DNA of 64,000 nucleotides from Madurella fahalii (Eukaryota; Ascomycota; Sordariomycetes; Sordariales). Every line of letters starts with the position of its first letter. The stretch's first letter is position 1. The translations under genes were made by a program, and so were the position numbers. The stretch covers positions 5,084,001 to 5,148,000 of the forward strand of contig CM056877.1 of the NCBI GenBank assembly GCA_029876055.1, in the 5' to 3' direction. The notes beneath the pieces were generated by a model that saw only the letters and a program-made list of their open reading frames with translations, did not search any database and was not told the DNA's origin. Positions 33,844-46,432 of the stretch are shown piece after piece.

Positions 33844-34202
33844 TGTGAGGACCGGCTGAGCAGGGCCAGCGTGAAGCGCGGTCCGGAAGCCTTAGAGCCG
33901 CAGCGTAAACGAGTCTCAGAAGCAATAACGACACTAAGCTGGAATAGCATAAATAGCGCGTCAGATAAGCATCGAAGGAGCGTACCAGCAAGGAGGACGA
34001 CAAAGCAGCAAAGCAGGGAAGTAAGCCCTAGCGATACTATCACGGGTATAAGAAGGAGGGCAGGAGATAGAGCTTAGGAGAGAGATAGAGTTCAATAAGA
34101 CCACCACTCGACCCCTAACGAGCACTCTGCTCCTACATTACGCGTACACTGCTTGTACCCAGACACTCTGGTCTTACTACCCTTAGATCCTTGATCCTCA
34201 TA
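33844..34202 (+). repeat. gypsy LTR 1 (outer 5')
   Basis: 359 bp; starts TGTGAGGACC and ends in TCATA, where the other copies have TCACA. Differs from LTR 3 almost only by C-to-T and G-to-A transitions. Confidence 0.88.
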
Positions 34203-35074
34203 CGTTAAACTCTTTACCTTCCGGGCAACTAGACCGTCCGGAACAAGTATAGCACCAAGGCGTCAATACACTACTCTCAATCAGCTTATAAGCGAAACAG
34301 AAGGCTCGCTCACGTCAAATAGCCAGCCTTCCAGCAGCACTCAACTCCCTGATATCCCTGAGATTCCCGACGCTCAAGTCCTTAATCCCCTTAGTATAAC
34401 CCAAGGACGTCTACCTACAGACGATCCGCTTACTAGCCACTCCCCTACAGTGCAGCCAGGTACATCGCCGCCTAAGTGCCAGCAGCAACTGCTAGAGGAG
34501 AAGCAACGACTTAACAAGGAGATCGCTATCGCTCGAAGACAGGCAACGCTACGCCGTAAGAAAGCTGAACTAGAGCTACTCCTCCGAGACTAACCTGTCC
34601 CAGAGCCCGAACCTCTATCTCACCTAACGGTATATCCTTCCCGAGAAGCTCTCTTAACCCCCCCTAACCCTACTCTTACGAGCCCTATAGGCGTAACGCC
34701 CCAGTAGCTCGGAGTAGTCGTACTAGGAGGAGTAACTTAGAAGACTCCGGCATTTACCTATCCTATATACAATAGGTCCAGTACAACTACCCTTCGCAAT
34801 TTCCTCTTCGACTGTAAAGCGAACTTCGCCCTTATCGGCAATGTTCTAAGCAACAACTGCGTTATATATACAGTAAGCTGCTTCTACGGGACCCCAAAAA
34901 ACACTTAGGTCAACTATATCAGCGAGAAGGAAAATGACCCTACCTTCGACCTCACCCTAGTTACATAGGAAGAACTTATCGAATTCCTTTACAGCTAGTT
35001 CTCGGACCCGGAGATGCACGCCCTTTCTACAGCTACGCAGTTTAATAACCTACGTCAGTACAACGACGAAACGG
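34203..35074 (+). pseudogene. truncated gag copy, heavily RIP-like
   Basis: Parallel to 35788-36660 along its whole length but with many C-to-T/G-to-A changes and stop codons. It stops at acgacgaaacgg, exactly where the next LTR begins. Confidence 0.85.
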
Positions 35075-35428
35075 TGTGAGGACCGGCTAAGCGGGGCCAG
35101 CGTAAGGCGCAGTCCGGAAGCCTCGGAGCCACAGTATAAGCGAGCCTCAGAAGCAACAACAGCACTAAGCTAGAATAGCATAAATAGCGTATCAGATGAG
35201 CGTCGAAGGAGCGTACTAGCAAGGAGGACGACAAAGCAGTAGAGCAGGGAAGTAAGCCCTAGCGATACTGTTACGGGCATAAGAAGGAGGGCGGGAGACA
35301 GAGCTTAGGGGAAAGACAGAGTTCAATGAGACTACTACTTAACCCCTAACGAATACTCTACTCCTATATTGCACGTACACTACTTGTACCCAGACACTCT
35401 AGTCTTACTACCCTTAGATCCTTAATCC
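35075..35428 (+). repeat. gypsy LTR 2 (internal)
   Basis: Lacks its last few bases, where the following LTR starts directly (...aatcc then TGTGAGG). Confidence 0.85.
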
Positions 35429-35787
35429 TGTGAGGACCGGCTGAGCGGGGCCAGCGTGAGGCGCGGTCCGGAAGCCTCGGAGCCGCAGCGTAAGCGAGCC
35501 TCAGAAGCAACAACGGCACTAAGCTGGAATGGCATAAATAGCGCGTCAGATGAGCGTCGAAGGAGCGCACCAGCAAGGAGGACGACAAAGCAGCAGAGCG
35601 GGGAAGTAAGCCCTAGCGATACGGTCACGGGCATAAGAAGGAGGGCGGGAGACAGAGCTTAGGGGAGAGGCAGAGTTCAATGAGACCACCACTCAACCCC
35701 TAACGAGCACTCTGCTCCTACGTTGCGCGTGCACTGCTTGTACCCAGACACTCTGGTCTTACTACCCTTGGATCCTTGATCCTCACA
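35429..35787 (+). repeat. gypsy LTR 3 (internal, 5' of the full-length body)
   Basis: 359 bp, TG...CA, the least mutated of the four copies. Confidence 0.88.
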
Positions 35788-38700
35788 CGTTGAACTCTTT
35801 GCCTTCCAGGCGACTAGACCGTCCGGGACGAGCATGGCACCAAGGCGTCAACGCACTACTCTCAATCAGCTTGCAAGCGAAACAGAAGGCTCGCTCACGT
35901 CAAATAGCCAGCCTTCCAGCAGCGCTCAACTCCCTAACATCCCTGAGATTCCCGACGCTCAAGTCCTTAATCCCCTTAGTATGACCCAAGGACGCCTGCC
36001 TACGGACGATCCGCTCGCTAGCCGCTCCCCCGCAGCGCAGCCGGGTACGCCGCCGCCTGAGCGCCAGCAGCGACTGCTAGAGGAGGAGCAACGACTTGAC
36101 GAGGAGATCGCTATCGCTCGAAGACAGGCAACGCTGCGCCGTAAGAGAGCTGAGCTAGAGCTGCTCCTCCGAGACCAACCTGTCCCGGAGCCCGAACCTC
36201 TGTCTCACCCAACGGTACATCCTTCCCGGGAGGCTCTCTTGACCCCCCCTAACCCCACTCTTGCAAGCCCTATAGGTATAACGCCCCAGCAGCTCGGAGT
36301 AGTCGTACTAGGAGGAGTGACTTGGAAGACCCCGGTACTTACCTATCCTATATATAATAGGTCCAGCGCAACTGCCCTTCGCAATTTCCTCTTCGACTAT
36401 AAAGCGAACTTCGCCCTTATCAGTAACGTTCTAAGTAGCAACCGCATTATATATATAGTAAGCTACCTCTGCGGGACCCTAAAGAACGCTTAGGTCAACT
36501 ATATCAGCGAGAGGGAAAATGACCCTGCCTTCGACCTTACCCTAGTTATATAGGAAGAACTTGTCGAATTCCTTCGTAGCCAGCTCTCGGACCCGGAGAC
36601 GCACGCCCTTTCTACAGCTATACAGCTTGATAACCTATATCAGCGCAACGACGAAACGGTTATGGAATTCGTAGATCGATATACAACTATTATTACTGAC
36701 CTCCCCTACTAGATAGAAGAAAGTTAACGGATAATCGGCCTCTTCCCGAAGTTCCGTAGGAAGATTCGTCTAGTAATCACCTGCTACAGTACCTTGCTAG
36801 CTACGTACTAGCAGCTAGTAAGTACCGCTTAGCGGATCGAAGACAGTTAGCGAGCGGAAGGAACGTCGGGTTACCGCTCCCGGCTACGACCCTCTACCGC
36901 CCTCGAGCTAGGTAATAGGAGCGTTCAAGCCCCGCTAATGCGACTAGGGCGCAATGTTGTCTGCTATAACTACAGAAAGGAGGGCTATATCGCCAGGAAT
37001 TGTCTATCGGGGCTGTCCAACCCCCTAGTACCGGAGAGGGCGGACAAGTAGTAACAACGCTACTATACCTATAACTAACCCGGGTACTACTCGACCAATT
37101 GCCCCTAAGCGGTCTACAGACGATACGACCAGGCAGGCCATACAGCGCTCCGATGCCCTAACGACAGCCTTATCAGCAATAGCAACCAGACCCCTCTACG
37201 AGAATATACAAGGGCCGTAGCGGCGGAGCGATAGAACAACGCGGGGGGTACCTCTCGTCGTATAGAATCCGATATTATAGTCAGATTGTAGAGGAGCTGG
37301 AAGAAGGTACCTACAATACTCGACTCGGGAGCGGATTACAATCTGATTAGCTATAGCTACCTTGCTAAGCACTCCCTCCTCGAATACTTCGAGCCATCTA
37401 TAGGGCTTGTTGGCATCGGAAATAAACCTATACGAATTTACGGAGTATGTCCCCTTTACGTACGTGCTACCGACTATAAAGGCAGAACTCAGATATACCT
37501 TCTGCACCTTATAGTCATAGATATCGAGCCCTTTGTCGTTATTCTCGGCTAGCCTTAGCTCGAGATAGCCAACCCCGATATCGACTTCCGAAGCAAGACG
37601 TAGACGTACCTGCCTAAGGCGTTACGAATGGGCTTACGTATTGAGCCCAAGCAACTGTAGGCGGGATCTGTATTCGCCCTTGCAGCTATTGTCCCCTCTA
37701 GCGAGGACCCCGCTAACATAACGTACGAGCTAGAGCAGCCGCAGCTCCCCGAGGCTTACCGGGTATACAAGAAGCTGTTCTACAAGTCTGGGATTTTGCC
37801 TTTCCCTTAGACGACGACGAAGCATCGTATCGAACTCGTAGACAGCGTACAGCTACCCTGGGGGCCGATTTACCTACTGGGGGCAATAGAGCTCGAGACC
37901 CTATACAAATGGCTTAGAGCCGCTATAGAGAAGGGCTGGATATAACCCTCAACAAGCCTTATAGGCACCCCTATCCTATTTGTCCTAAAGAAGGGAGACG
38001 AATTACGCCTTATCGTCGACTACCGAGAACTAAATACAGTAATATACAAGAACTATATACCTATCCTACTGATTAGAGAGATCTTTAACCGCCTGTCATC
38101 AGCTAAGATCTATACTAAAATCGATTTAAAGGATACGTACTATCGTATCAGGCTCAGCAAGGGCAACGAGTAGAAAACTACCTTTCGTATACGATACAGC
38201 TACTACGAGTTCTATATAATACTAATAGGGTTAGCTAACGTTCTAGCGACCTTCTAGATATATATCAACTAAGTATTATCTGGACTGGTAGACGTTATAT
38301 ATATCGTCTACTTGGACGATATCCTAATCTATAGCAACGACAAAGTAGCGTATAAACAGTATATAAAAGAAGTCCTCGATCGATTGGAAAAGGCCGACCT
38401 CTATACTAATCTCAAGAAGTGCTAATTCTATACCACTGAAGTCGAGTTCCTAGGGTATATAATCTTACCCGAGGGGATTGCTATAGAGCCGTCCTACGTC
38501 GAGTCCGTTATACAGTAGCCGCTCCTCCGCAGTATATACGATATCCAGTTCTTCTTAGGATTTATAGGGTTCTACCGTCGTTTTATTAGAAACTATTCGA
38601 AGATCTGTGCCCCCCTAATAGACCTCCTATGCGGCGACTAGAAACGCCTATTCATACTTATAGAGGAGGCGGCTAAAGCGTTCGAGCTACTAAGAAGTAA

Positions 38701-40212
38701 ATTCAGCGAGGCCTCTATCCTCAAGTATTTCGATTCCTCCCTACCTATCTATATAGAGATAGATGCCTCGAAGTATACGATTGGAGCTATACTCTCGTAG
38801 CTCTACGAGGATCGGTGGCATCCAATCGCCTTTAGGTCAAGGAGACTTATACCTGAAGAGACGCGTTACGATACCGGAGATAGGGAGCTACTTATACTTA
38901 TCGACGCCTTCCGTACTTGGTCTCAGTACCTCCTCTATACCTAAGTCCCGATTATGGTCTTAACAGACTATCTTAACCTGGAGTACTGGAAGACCAAGAA
39001 GAGACCGAGCTAGCAATAGCTATATTAGAGCGACGACTTAACTGCATTTAACTTCGTTATTAAGTACCGCTCTGGTATTCAGAACCCCGCTAACGGTCTC
39101 TTATGTAGGCCAGACTATATAGAAGAGGAAGAAGCAGATGAAAACGCTGAGAACCCGCTACTTCAACTCCTATAGGACAGGGTCGAACGAGGGCAATAAG
39201 AGAACCCTAGCCCTTGCCCTGTTATCGCGGTAGTTCGAGGACTGCTCCAACCGTATCCCGAAGCTGTATTGCCACTGCATATAAGGACAGTTGAAGACGA
39301 AGAAGCTATTGAAGAAGAAAAAGAAGAGTTTGAGAGGTTGCTGCTAAGCTAAGAAGGCTAGAGCGATATAGTCGTCTAAAAGGTCTGGGACTACGGCAAG
39401 AAGTGTAGCCGTAGCTCTATAGATAAGGATGAGGGCGTTATATCTAATATTTATAAGCAGATATATGTCGTTAGTACTAGCCCCCCCGAGGGACCGTATT
39501 ATAGTTATTATACTGTATTCGGCGTCGGGGGCCTCTGCCGTCGTATAGGGAATGACTCTTATAATGAAGCTGCGCCTAATTACCGTATGCCTATTGTGGG
39601 CGCCTCTGGTGCTAAAAACGGAGATCATAGGACCTAGGCGAAAGGAGGGTAGCTCTCTTTAGAAGAGTTGTTGCTTGAAGAGCAATAGAAAGATCAATGA
39701 CTTCAGTCGGACACTCGGAGGAAGCGGTGTAGTAGTAGCGAAGGCTCGTAGAGAAAAGGAGAGGACGGGCTCGTCTGTTACCAAGGTAGAGTATATATTC
39801 CCCCCTCCTTTAGGCACGAGCTGATTGAAAGCTATTATGACGTACCAACTGCAGGCTATAGAGGCTTTAGGAAGACGCAGGAGCGCCTAGGGCGCAACTA
39901 CTTTTAGCTGTCTATAAGAGAGGACGTAGTGGCGTACGTCAACGGCAACTGTATGACCTGCCAACGTACGAAGCTGCGTACGCACCGCCCTTACAGCTTG
40001 CTTGCAGCGCTGCCGGTACCCGACGGACCGTGGCAGACGATTATAGTGGACTTCATTATAGGCCTACTAACCTCGATTGACCCTCGGATAGGTAAGGCGT
40101 ACAACACTGCCCTGGTTGTGGTAGACAAGTTTACGAAGTACACTCTCTATATCGCAACAATCACGACGCTTACGGCAAGCGCCTTCGCAGAACTGTTCTT
40201 CGACCATGTCTA

Positions 40213-40427
40213 TGTCAGATCGAAAATGGGGATTGCTGTGAGAAAAGGAGAGTGAAAGGATGATTCGCATTGAAGGAGCGGCGTCTGCGCAGCTATCGCT
40301 TCTAAGGAGGTGGTAGGTGACAGTGTTGAACTCTGAACGTTCCAAAACTTCCGGCGAAGCCGGTAATTTATAGGCTCCTGACCCTGGCAGTGCCCCGCCT
40401 GCACCTGACACCCTCCTGCACCTGACA
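40213..40427 (+). repeat. 5' LTR of the nested element
   Basis: 215 bp, TG...CA. Confidence 0.9.
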
Positions 40428-40489
40428 AGGTACTCCCCCTTGCTTGGGTTCCTCCTGGAACCCGTACAGAGCTCTCTTCGACTGGCTAG

Positions 40490-41040
40490 CTGCGTAACAG
40501 GTGCTCCTTGACTGCGCGATCGTAGCTGCAACGAACTGATCTCTCGAAGGCTGAATCGAATTGGCTGACTGCAGCGAGCTGACTGACTCTCCCTCGAAGG
40601 CCGAACGAACTGACTGACTGCCATCCGCAACTGCGTAAAAGGTGCTTTTTGACTGCGTAACTGTAGCTGCAACGAACTGGCCGACTCTCGAAGGCTGAAT
40701 CGCTGACTGCAGCGAGCTGACTGACTCTCCCTCGAAGGCCGAATCGAACTGACTGACTGCCATCCGCAACTGCGTAAAAGGTGCTTTTTGACTGCGTAAC
40801 TGTAGCTGCAACGAACTGGCTGACTCTCGAAGGCTGAATCGCTGACTGTAGCGAGCTGACTGACTCTCCCTCGAAGGCCGAATTGAATTGACTGATGCTG
40901 TCTGCAACTGCGTAAAAGGTGCTTTTTGACTGCGTTACCGTAGCTGCAACGAACTGACTGACTCTCGAAGGCTGAATCGAATCGACTGACTGACTCTCTC
41001 TCGAAGGCCGAATCGAATGCTCGGGTAGCTGACTGACTAC
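40490..41040 (+). repeat. tandem repeat, about 140 bp x 4
   Basis: ctctcgaagg recurs at 40541, 40685, 40824 and 40962; the units also share gactgcgt, tagctgcaacgaactg and aaaggtgctttttgactg blocks. Confidence 0.8.
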
Positions 41041-41154
41041 CTCCCTCTCCCTAGGGTTCCCCCTGGAACCCGTACCTTGAATTGCTGGCTGGCGAAATCA
41101 GTTGCGGGCGCTGAAGCTGCTTAGACGCGTCGTAAGTAGTGATACTACTCTATA

Positions 41155-41820
41155 ATGGAATTCGTCCCTTCAATCCTGTTCCTCCAAGGCAAGCGCTTGC
41201 AGTACGCCTTCCCGGCCCCCGCGTACAGGCCCACCGAACAGAGGTACTGCTTAAGAGCAGGCCTACTCACGCGTTGTCGTACAAGACCAACGCTCTTTTG
41301 CAGCGCCCACGCTCCTCCACAGCAGAGCTCCCAGTTGCCCTCGCTGCCCTTCCCGTGCCGCAGGCTGGCTGGGTATTGCTACCCCCTTATCTCGCACCTC
41401 CCGAGCTGCCTGACGGCGGTAAGCGCTAGACTCACGCTTACCCAATGGGCTCGTTGACCGATTGCTCCTTTATAACGCCTTCCGAGCGCTGCGCCTGACA
41501 AGCGCTAGAGCTACCCTAACGGCCCGGCAGAGGTTCCTTCTAGGCAAGTGCTTGCGTCTTCCTAGCTCCCGCGTACAGGCCCACCGAACAGAGATACTGC
41601 TTAAGAGCAGGCCTACTCACGCGTTGTCTCTCAGGACCCAAACGCTCTTTTGTAGCGCCCACGCTCCTCTACAGCAGAGCTCCCGGTTGCCCTCGCTGCC
41701 CCCTATCTCGTTCCTCCAGGGTTGCTTGACGGCGGTAAGCGCTGGGCTCACGCTTACCCAATGGGCTCGTTGACCGATTGCTCCTTTTAACGCCTTTTAA
41801 GCGCTACGCCTAAGCGTTAG
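41155..41820 (+). repeat. two-copy direct repeat, period about 350 bp
   Basis: gcgtacaggcccaccgaaca occurs at 41221 and 41571, and the motif cacgcttacccaatgggctc recurs likewise in each copy. Short frames in it are repeat artefacts. Confidence 0.75.
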
Positions 41821-42470
41821 AGTAACCCCAACGGCCCAGCAGATCTTGCCTAATAGAGGGTCTCCCTCTATAGGACTTCTTGCAGCTCTCAAGGATTTCT
41901 CGCAGCTCTCAAGCAGCGAACTCAATCCTGCCTAGCAGAGGGGCTCCCTCCTGCACAGGACTTCTTGCGGCTCTCAAGCAGCAATAACGTAGCTCCTAGA
42001 CGTAAGCTAATCATAGGCAGTATACTGCCCTACTGCAAGCACTTGGATAATCGAAACAGAAAGTAGTCAGGCCTGACTAAATAGTACGTCACTCGACGAT
42101 TGAAGGAACTGCTTCTTACATTACATCATCTTTCTTCTCTTGCATTTTTGCGTGGTCCTAGCGCGTGCGGGGTAGCTGCGTAGCTTGGTAGCTGAACTTT
42201 GCGAATAACGTCATCTTGATGCTCGGTAGGCTGGCTGAATCTTCGAAGGTGCTCCCAAGCTCTCTTGTTCTCTGGTGTAGTCGCTGCATCTAAGGTGCTT
42301 CGAAGAAGCGAAGATCGTAGTGCTGGCGGTGGCAGAAAGCGTAAAAGGGATGCAGGGACTGCGCAACGTCTGTAATAGCTTCTAAGCTAAGAAGTCGCTA
42401 TTCGTAAGCTGCGCGCTCCTTCAAGCGAATCTCCTGACGGTCTCCTGCCCTGAGGGTAGAGAGTTCAACG

Positions 42471-42685
42471 TGTCAGATCGAAAATTGGGATTGCTGTGAG
42501 AAAAGGAGAGTGAAAGGATGATTCGCATTGAAGGAGCGGCGTCTGCGCAGCTATCGCTTCTAAGGAGGTGGTAGGTGACAGTGTTGAACTCTGAACGTTC
42601 CAAAACTTCCGGCGAAGCCGGTAATTTATAGGCTCCTGACCCTGGCAGTGCCCTGCCTGCACCTGACACCCTCCTGCACCTGACA
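42471..42685 (+). repeat. 3' LTR of the nested element
   Basis: 215 bp, nearly identical to the 5' LTR. Confidence 0.9.
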
Positions 42686-43689
42686 GTCTACCGGCCCTTC
42701 GGACTTCCCTAGTCCATCGTATCCGATAGTGGTAGCCTGTTTACAAGCTCCTTCTAGAAGACCTTGTACGAACTCTTGGGTATTAAGCGGCGTCTAAGTA
42801 CCGTATATTACCTGTAGACTGATAGGCAGACGGAGTGCCAGAACTAAATACTCGAGTACTACTTACATACGTTCTGTAGCTATAATCAAGCAGATTAGGT
42901 ATATTATCTATGCCTAGCGGAGTACGTCTATAACAGTTCCTACTATACAGCAACACAGTCAACCCTGGCCTTCCTTCTCTATAGGTTCTACCCTCGAGAT
43001 CCCCCGGACCCTATAGTAATTCCCAAGAGCGCCGTCTCCGCTACAGATAAGCGAGCGAGACGCCTATTAGCGAGCTATAGGAAGATCTACGATATCCTCG
43101 TCGCTACTAACAAGAACTATAAGAAGTAGTATAATTATAAGCGGGAAGACAAGGTATTCGAGGTTGGCCAATAGGTCTAGCTCTCAACGAAGCACTTCAA
43201 GTAGCAGCACCCAAGTAGCAAACTCGTAGATAAGTATCTAGGGCGCTTTAAGATCCTTAAGATTGTTAGCGATAGGAAGATAGTATATGAACTGGACCTG
43301 CTACAGCATTACCACATTTATCGAGTCTTCCCAATTACCCTGCTCGAACTATTTAAGGGCAGTAAGGAATAAACTCGAGAGTAATATAAAAGAGTCGATA
43401 TCGAGCTAGAGGAATAATATTACGAGGTAGAAGCTATTATCGACTATAGGGGCCTAGCGAGGAATAGGCAGTTCCTGATTAAATGGAAAGGGTATCTGCC
43501 TAAGGATAATACCTGGGAATCCAGGGAGCATCTAGATAATAGACCACTGTTAAGGGCATACGAGGTAGAACTAGCGAAGGTGTAGAGGTGATATAGGGTA
43601 TAAGTATGTAAGGGCATACTAGGGCGAGGGAAAAAGCTTCGATTTGTCTAAAAGGCATTAAAAAACCTACGAAAAGCTATATATTAGCA

Positions 43690-44500
43690 GTACTCCAACT
43701 ACTCCTCCTTACTCTCAACCTCAGTATCCTCCTCCTCTATAGGGGTAAGATGATCAGCAATGTACGAAAGCAGCTCCTCTATATCGCCTAAGTATTTCTA
43801 GATGTTGGTCAGAACTGTGGTCTGTACTTCTAGCAGTAGAGGGAGCTTAGGAGCAGCGCCTGAAGATGCAGACGAGCGACCAGTACTACTAAGGGAGGCG
43901 AGTAACGGGCCCTCAGTAACCCTACTAAAGCGGCGGAGGCGCAGTGTACAACCAACGCGTTTAGCGCTAGTACGGTAGGTAGCGAGATCGGAGGAACGGG
44001 GTACGGGAGCAGCGAAATCCTTGAGTGTGTGTAGGGCGGTATTACTAGCCTCCTAGACCTCGATCGTAAGAGCATTAGTCTAGATAGGAAAGTACTATTA
44101 ATATAGGGAATATATAGCGAGGAAGTAGAAAGGAGAACTTATAGACTCACTAGGCTTAGGGAACTCTATATAATCGAAGGTCTCTACGAAGCGAACTATA
44201 GTAGTTAGAGTATTAGAAGGAACCTAGAAGGATCAGACGCTGCTACCAAGTGCTATAGGAGTAGCGCAAGCTAAGGAGGGAGGACCTACCGGTAGGTATA
44301 TATAATTGTAGGACGCGTAGTAGGAGCAGTGGGTACCAGAGTTCCTCTAATTCTTATAACTAGTAGAGGGACCCTTCTTTAGTATATAGCGGAGGCACGT
44401 ACAGTAGCTGCATATAATCAGCGGGGAGCTAGCGGCAAGGGGAAGGATACTTATAGGATAATACGGCGGGCACACTCGATAAACTTGTTATAAGCTTTGG
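43690..44500 (-). pseudogene. antisense accessory ORF relic in the gypsy 3' region
   Basis: Downstream of the chromodomain stop and antisense to pol, one minus-strand frame reads as protein for more than 200 codons if TAG is taken as former TGG. It contains NTLTTIVRFVETFDYIEFP, then TALHTLKDFAAPVPRSS, SAKRVGCTLRLRRF and EVQTTVLTNI, with a final acidic stretch. A Cys-rich piece (CSYCTCLR, HCSYYAS) precedes it near 44390. I do not recognise the family. Gypsy elements normally have only a short untranslated stretch here, so almost 2 kb (43586-45578) with coding-like content is unusual. Confidence 0.45.
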
Positions 44501-45578
44501 GGGTGCTAGCAGCGACTGGGGAGGACAGGAGAGTATTGTCTTCGACCTAAGGGAGTAGGTCAGAAGTAGCGAGAGTATAGAAAAGGAGGATCTAACCTAC
44601 TAGGGAACCATAGGATACCAGGGCGACCTTAGACTTCTTAGAAGAGCTAGGAGGCTCTTTATTATCTTCGGCCTAAGATGAGGTTAGTACGTGTAAACCC
44701 CCTATAGTAGTAGCGAGGGCATTATATATAGGGCGTTTATCTGATATAGCGGACTAAGCGGAAGGGGCGTAGAGAGCGGAGCGAGAGTAGTAGAGCGAGA
44801 GTAGTACAGCGAGCGCGGTAACGGCTACTATAACCTACCAACAAGTCAGCAGACCAACCTACAAATACACAGTATAAGCAACAAAGGAGTATAACAGGTA
44901 CGGGTAAGAAGGAAGGAGATAGAGGAGTAGGAAGGGTATAATCTACGAGTATAAGACCGTAAAGAAGAAAAGAGGAAAGGAATTGGTAGGAGGGAAGGCC
45001 TATTTATATCTAAGGCCAGGGCTGGGCCCACTTTTCCTAGGACGAAGTAAAATTCGGTATAAAAAGGATAGCGAGATAGTAAATCGAAGATAACTACTAG
45101 GAGCCTAGACAGAGCTACCTCTACGCTACGACTATACAACCTAGGCGTAACCCTTCTATATCACCAACTCCAACTTCCTTCCCTCAGTAAAAGTTCCCTT
45201 TCCCCTACCTCTGAATCATTAACGTTATATATGTACTATTGTTAAGCCCAGTAGGAGGGCAATAATAGGCAATTCTATCAACTACCGTACGACTCGACAC
45301 GGCGATCCCGACGCGCCTGCGCCTGCAACCCGCAGTGTTAGCGTACCTGTAAATTCCAAGGACTGCAAATGCCTATACGACTAGTAGGTATAAGAGCTGG
45401 GGAAAATGCAGTAGTGCAGGCGACTCTTCGGTTATCGGTGCCTTGGGCGCTATGCAGGAGGGGCAACTACGCAGCTCGCGCATACGGCTAAGGTAGCCGG
45501 AATTCGGGCGGTGACCGCTTATAGGAGCATATAGCCCGGGCGGCTCCTGAAGGCAGGAGCCCGGAAGGAGGGAGGCTC

Positions 45579-45937
45579 TGTGAGGACCGGCTGAGCGGGG
45601 CCAGCGTGAGGTGCGGTCTGGAAGCCTCGGAGCTGCAGTGTAAGCGAGCCTCAGAAGCAACAACGGTACTAAGCTGGAATGGCATAAATAGCGTGTCAGA
45701 TGAGCGTCGAAGGAGCGTACTAGCAAGGAGGACGATAAAGCAGTAGAGCGGGGAAGTAAGCCCTAGCGATACTGTTATGGGTATAAGAAGGAGGGCGGGA
45801 GACAGAGCTTAGGAGAGAGGCAGAGTTCAATGAGACTACTACTCGACCCCTAACGAGCATTCTGCTCCTACGTTGCGCGTGCACTGCTTGTACCCAGACA
45901 CTCTGGTCTTACTACCTTTGGATCCTTGATCCTCACA
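45579..45937 (+). repeat. gypsy LTR 4 (outer 3')
   Basis: 359 bp, TG...CA, followed by target duplication atatc. Confidence 0.9.
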
Positions 45938-45950
45938 ATATCTAACCATC

Positions 45951-46427
45951 TGTTACATGGTGAGAGTCCAGATGGGCCAGGTAGCCCAGATCCTGGGGTC
46001 CCTGTGACCTCTGAGATTCTAGAACCTTCTGTAGGTACTGGCCCACTTCCTGTCATATATTTCGGTGCTCCTGTCAGAAACACGGCACCTCTGAATCTTG
46101 GGAAATGACAGTTCAGGATTTTTTATGTGTCTTGTCTTGATTGTGTTGATTGTGTTTATTGTCCCTCGTTCTGTTCTGTTCGTCTATCTTTGCTGGAGAG
46201 TTTGCTCCTTTTATAGACGAGATACGCGTACAGGATGACGTTCGTACCGTGGCGCAGTTAGCTGCCAGTCTTCCTTAGCTCAATAGAGTACATGGGCTTG
46301 GCTCCCACACTAGATCCTGTGATCCTGATCCTTTGGCACATGATCCTTTTGACAGCTCCTGCGCACTCTGCCTAGAGCTTTCTTAGATAGCGCGAATTTT
46401 ATCTTATTTTTGAAATCCCACGTAACA
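45951..46427 (+). repeat. solo LTR of a second family in the pogo element
   Basis: 477 bp, starts TGTTACATGG and ends CCACGTAACA, with target duplication ccatc on both sides (45946-45950, 46428-46432). Related, more decayed pieces lie at 47230 and 47562. Confidence 0.82.
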
Positions 46428-46432
46428 CCATC

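Larger units (their letters stand above)
40213..42685 (+). mobile_element. non-autonomous LTR element nested in the gypsy integrase
   Basis: Two 215-bp LTRs (40213-40427 and 42471-42685; TGTCAGATCG...CACCTGACA) differ at only two positions that I see. The 5-bp target duplication gtcta flanks it (40208-40212, 42686-42690), and removing the element rejoins the integrase reading. The internal 2043 bp encode no retroelement protein; they contain two blocks of tandem repeats. It is like a TRIM/LARD element, mobilised by proteins made elsewhere. Confidence 0.88.
35834..43585 (+). pseudogene. gypsy gag-pol relic (gag, PR, RT, RNase H, IN, chromodomain)
   Basis: Gag begins MAPRRQRTTLNQLA at 35834 and is open to 36493. 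A degenerate zinc knuckle lies near 36957 (CYNYRKEGYIARNC, with the middle Cys and His lost). Retropepsin LDSGAD is at about 37319, reverse transcriptase YLDD at 38309-38320, RNase H (IEIDASKYTIGAI) near 38755, and the integrase zinc region plus core (CMTCQRTKLR, VDFIIGL) at about 39930-40212. The core resumes after the nested element at 42691. A chromodomain (FLIKWKGYLPKDNTWE) near 43475 ends at a stop at 43583-43585. Stops are frequent and mostly TAG. The chromodomain places the element in the chromovirus branch of Metaviridae. It is inactive. Confidence 0.88.
33844..45937 (+). mobile_element. Ty3/gypsy chromovirus with extra internal LTRs (12.1 kb)
   Basis: The outer LTRs (33844-34202 and 45579-45937, 359 bp each, TG...CA) are flanked by the 5-bp duplication atatc (33839-33843, 45938-45942). 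A purine-rich tract (cggaaggagggagg) precedes the 3' LTR. Two more LTRs stand head-to-tail at 35075-35428 and 35429-35787, with a truncated gag segment between the first and second. The full internal part carries gag, protease, reverse transcriptase, RNase H, integrase and a chromodomain, all broken by stops. A separate 2.5-kb element is inserted in the integrase. Confidence 0.9.

Noticed and set aside
40067..40907. Overlapping minus-strand frames in the nested LTR element
   Set aside because: They repeat with the tandem units and LTRs and show no retroelement or other domain.
41139..41773. Plus-strand frames with paired similar peptides
   Set aside because: Produced by the 350-bp direct duplication in non-coding element DNA.
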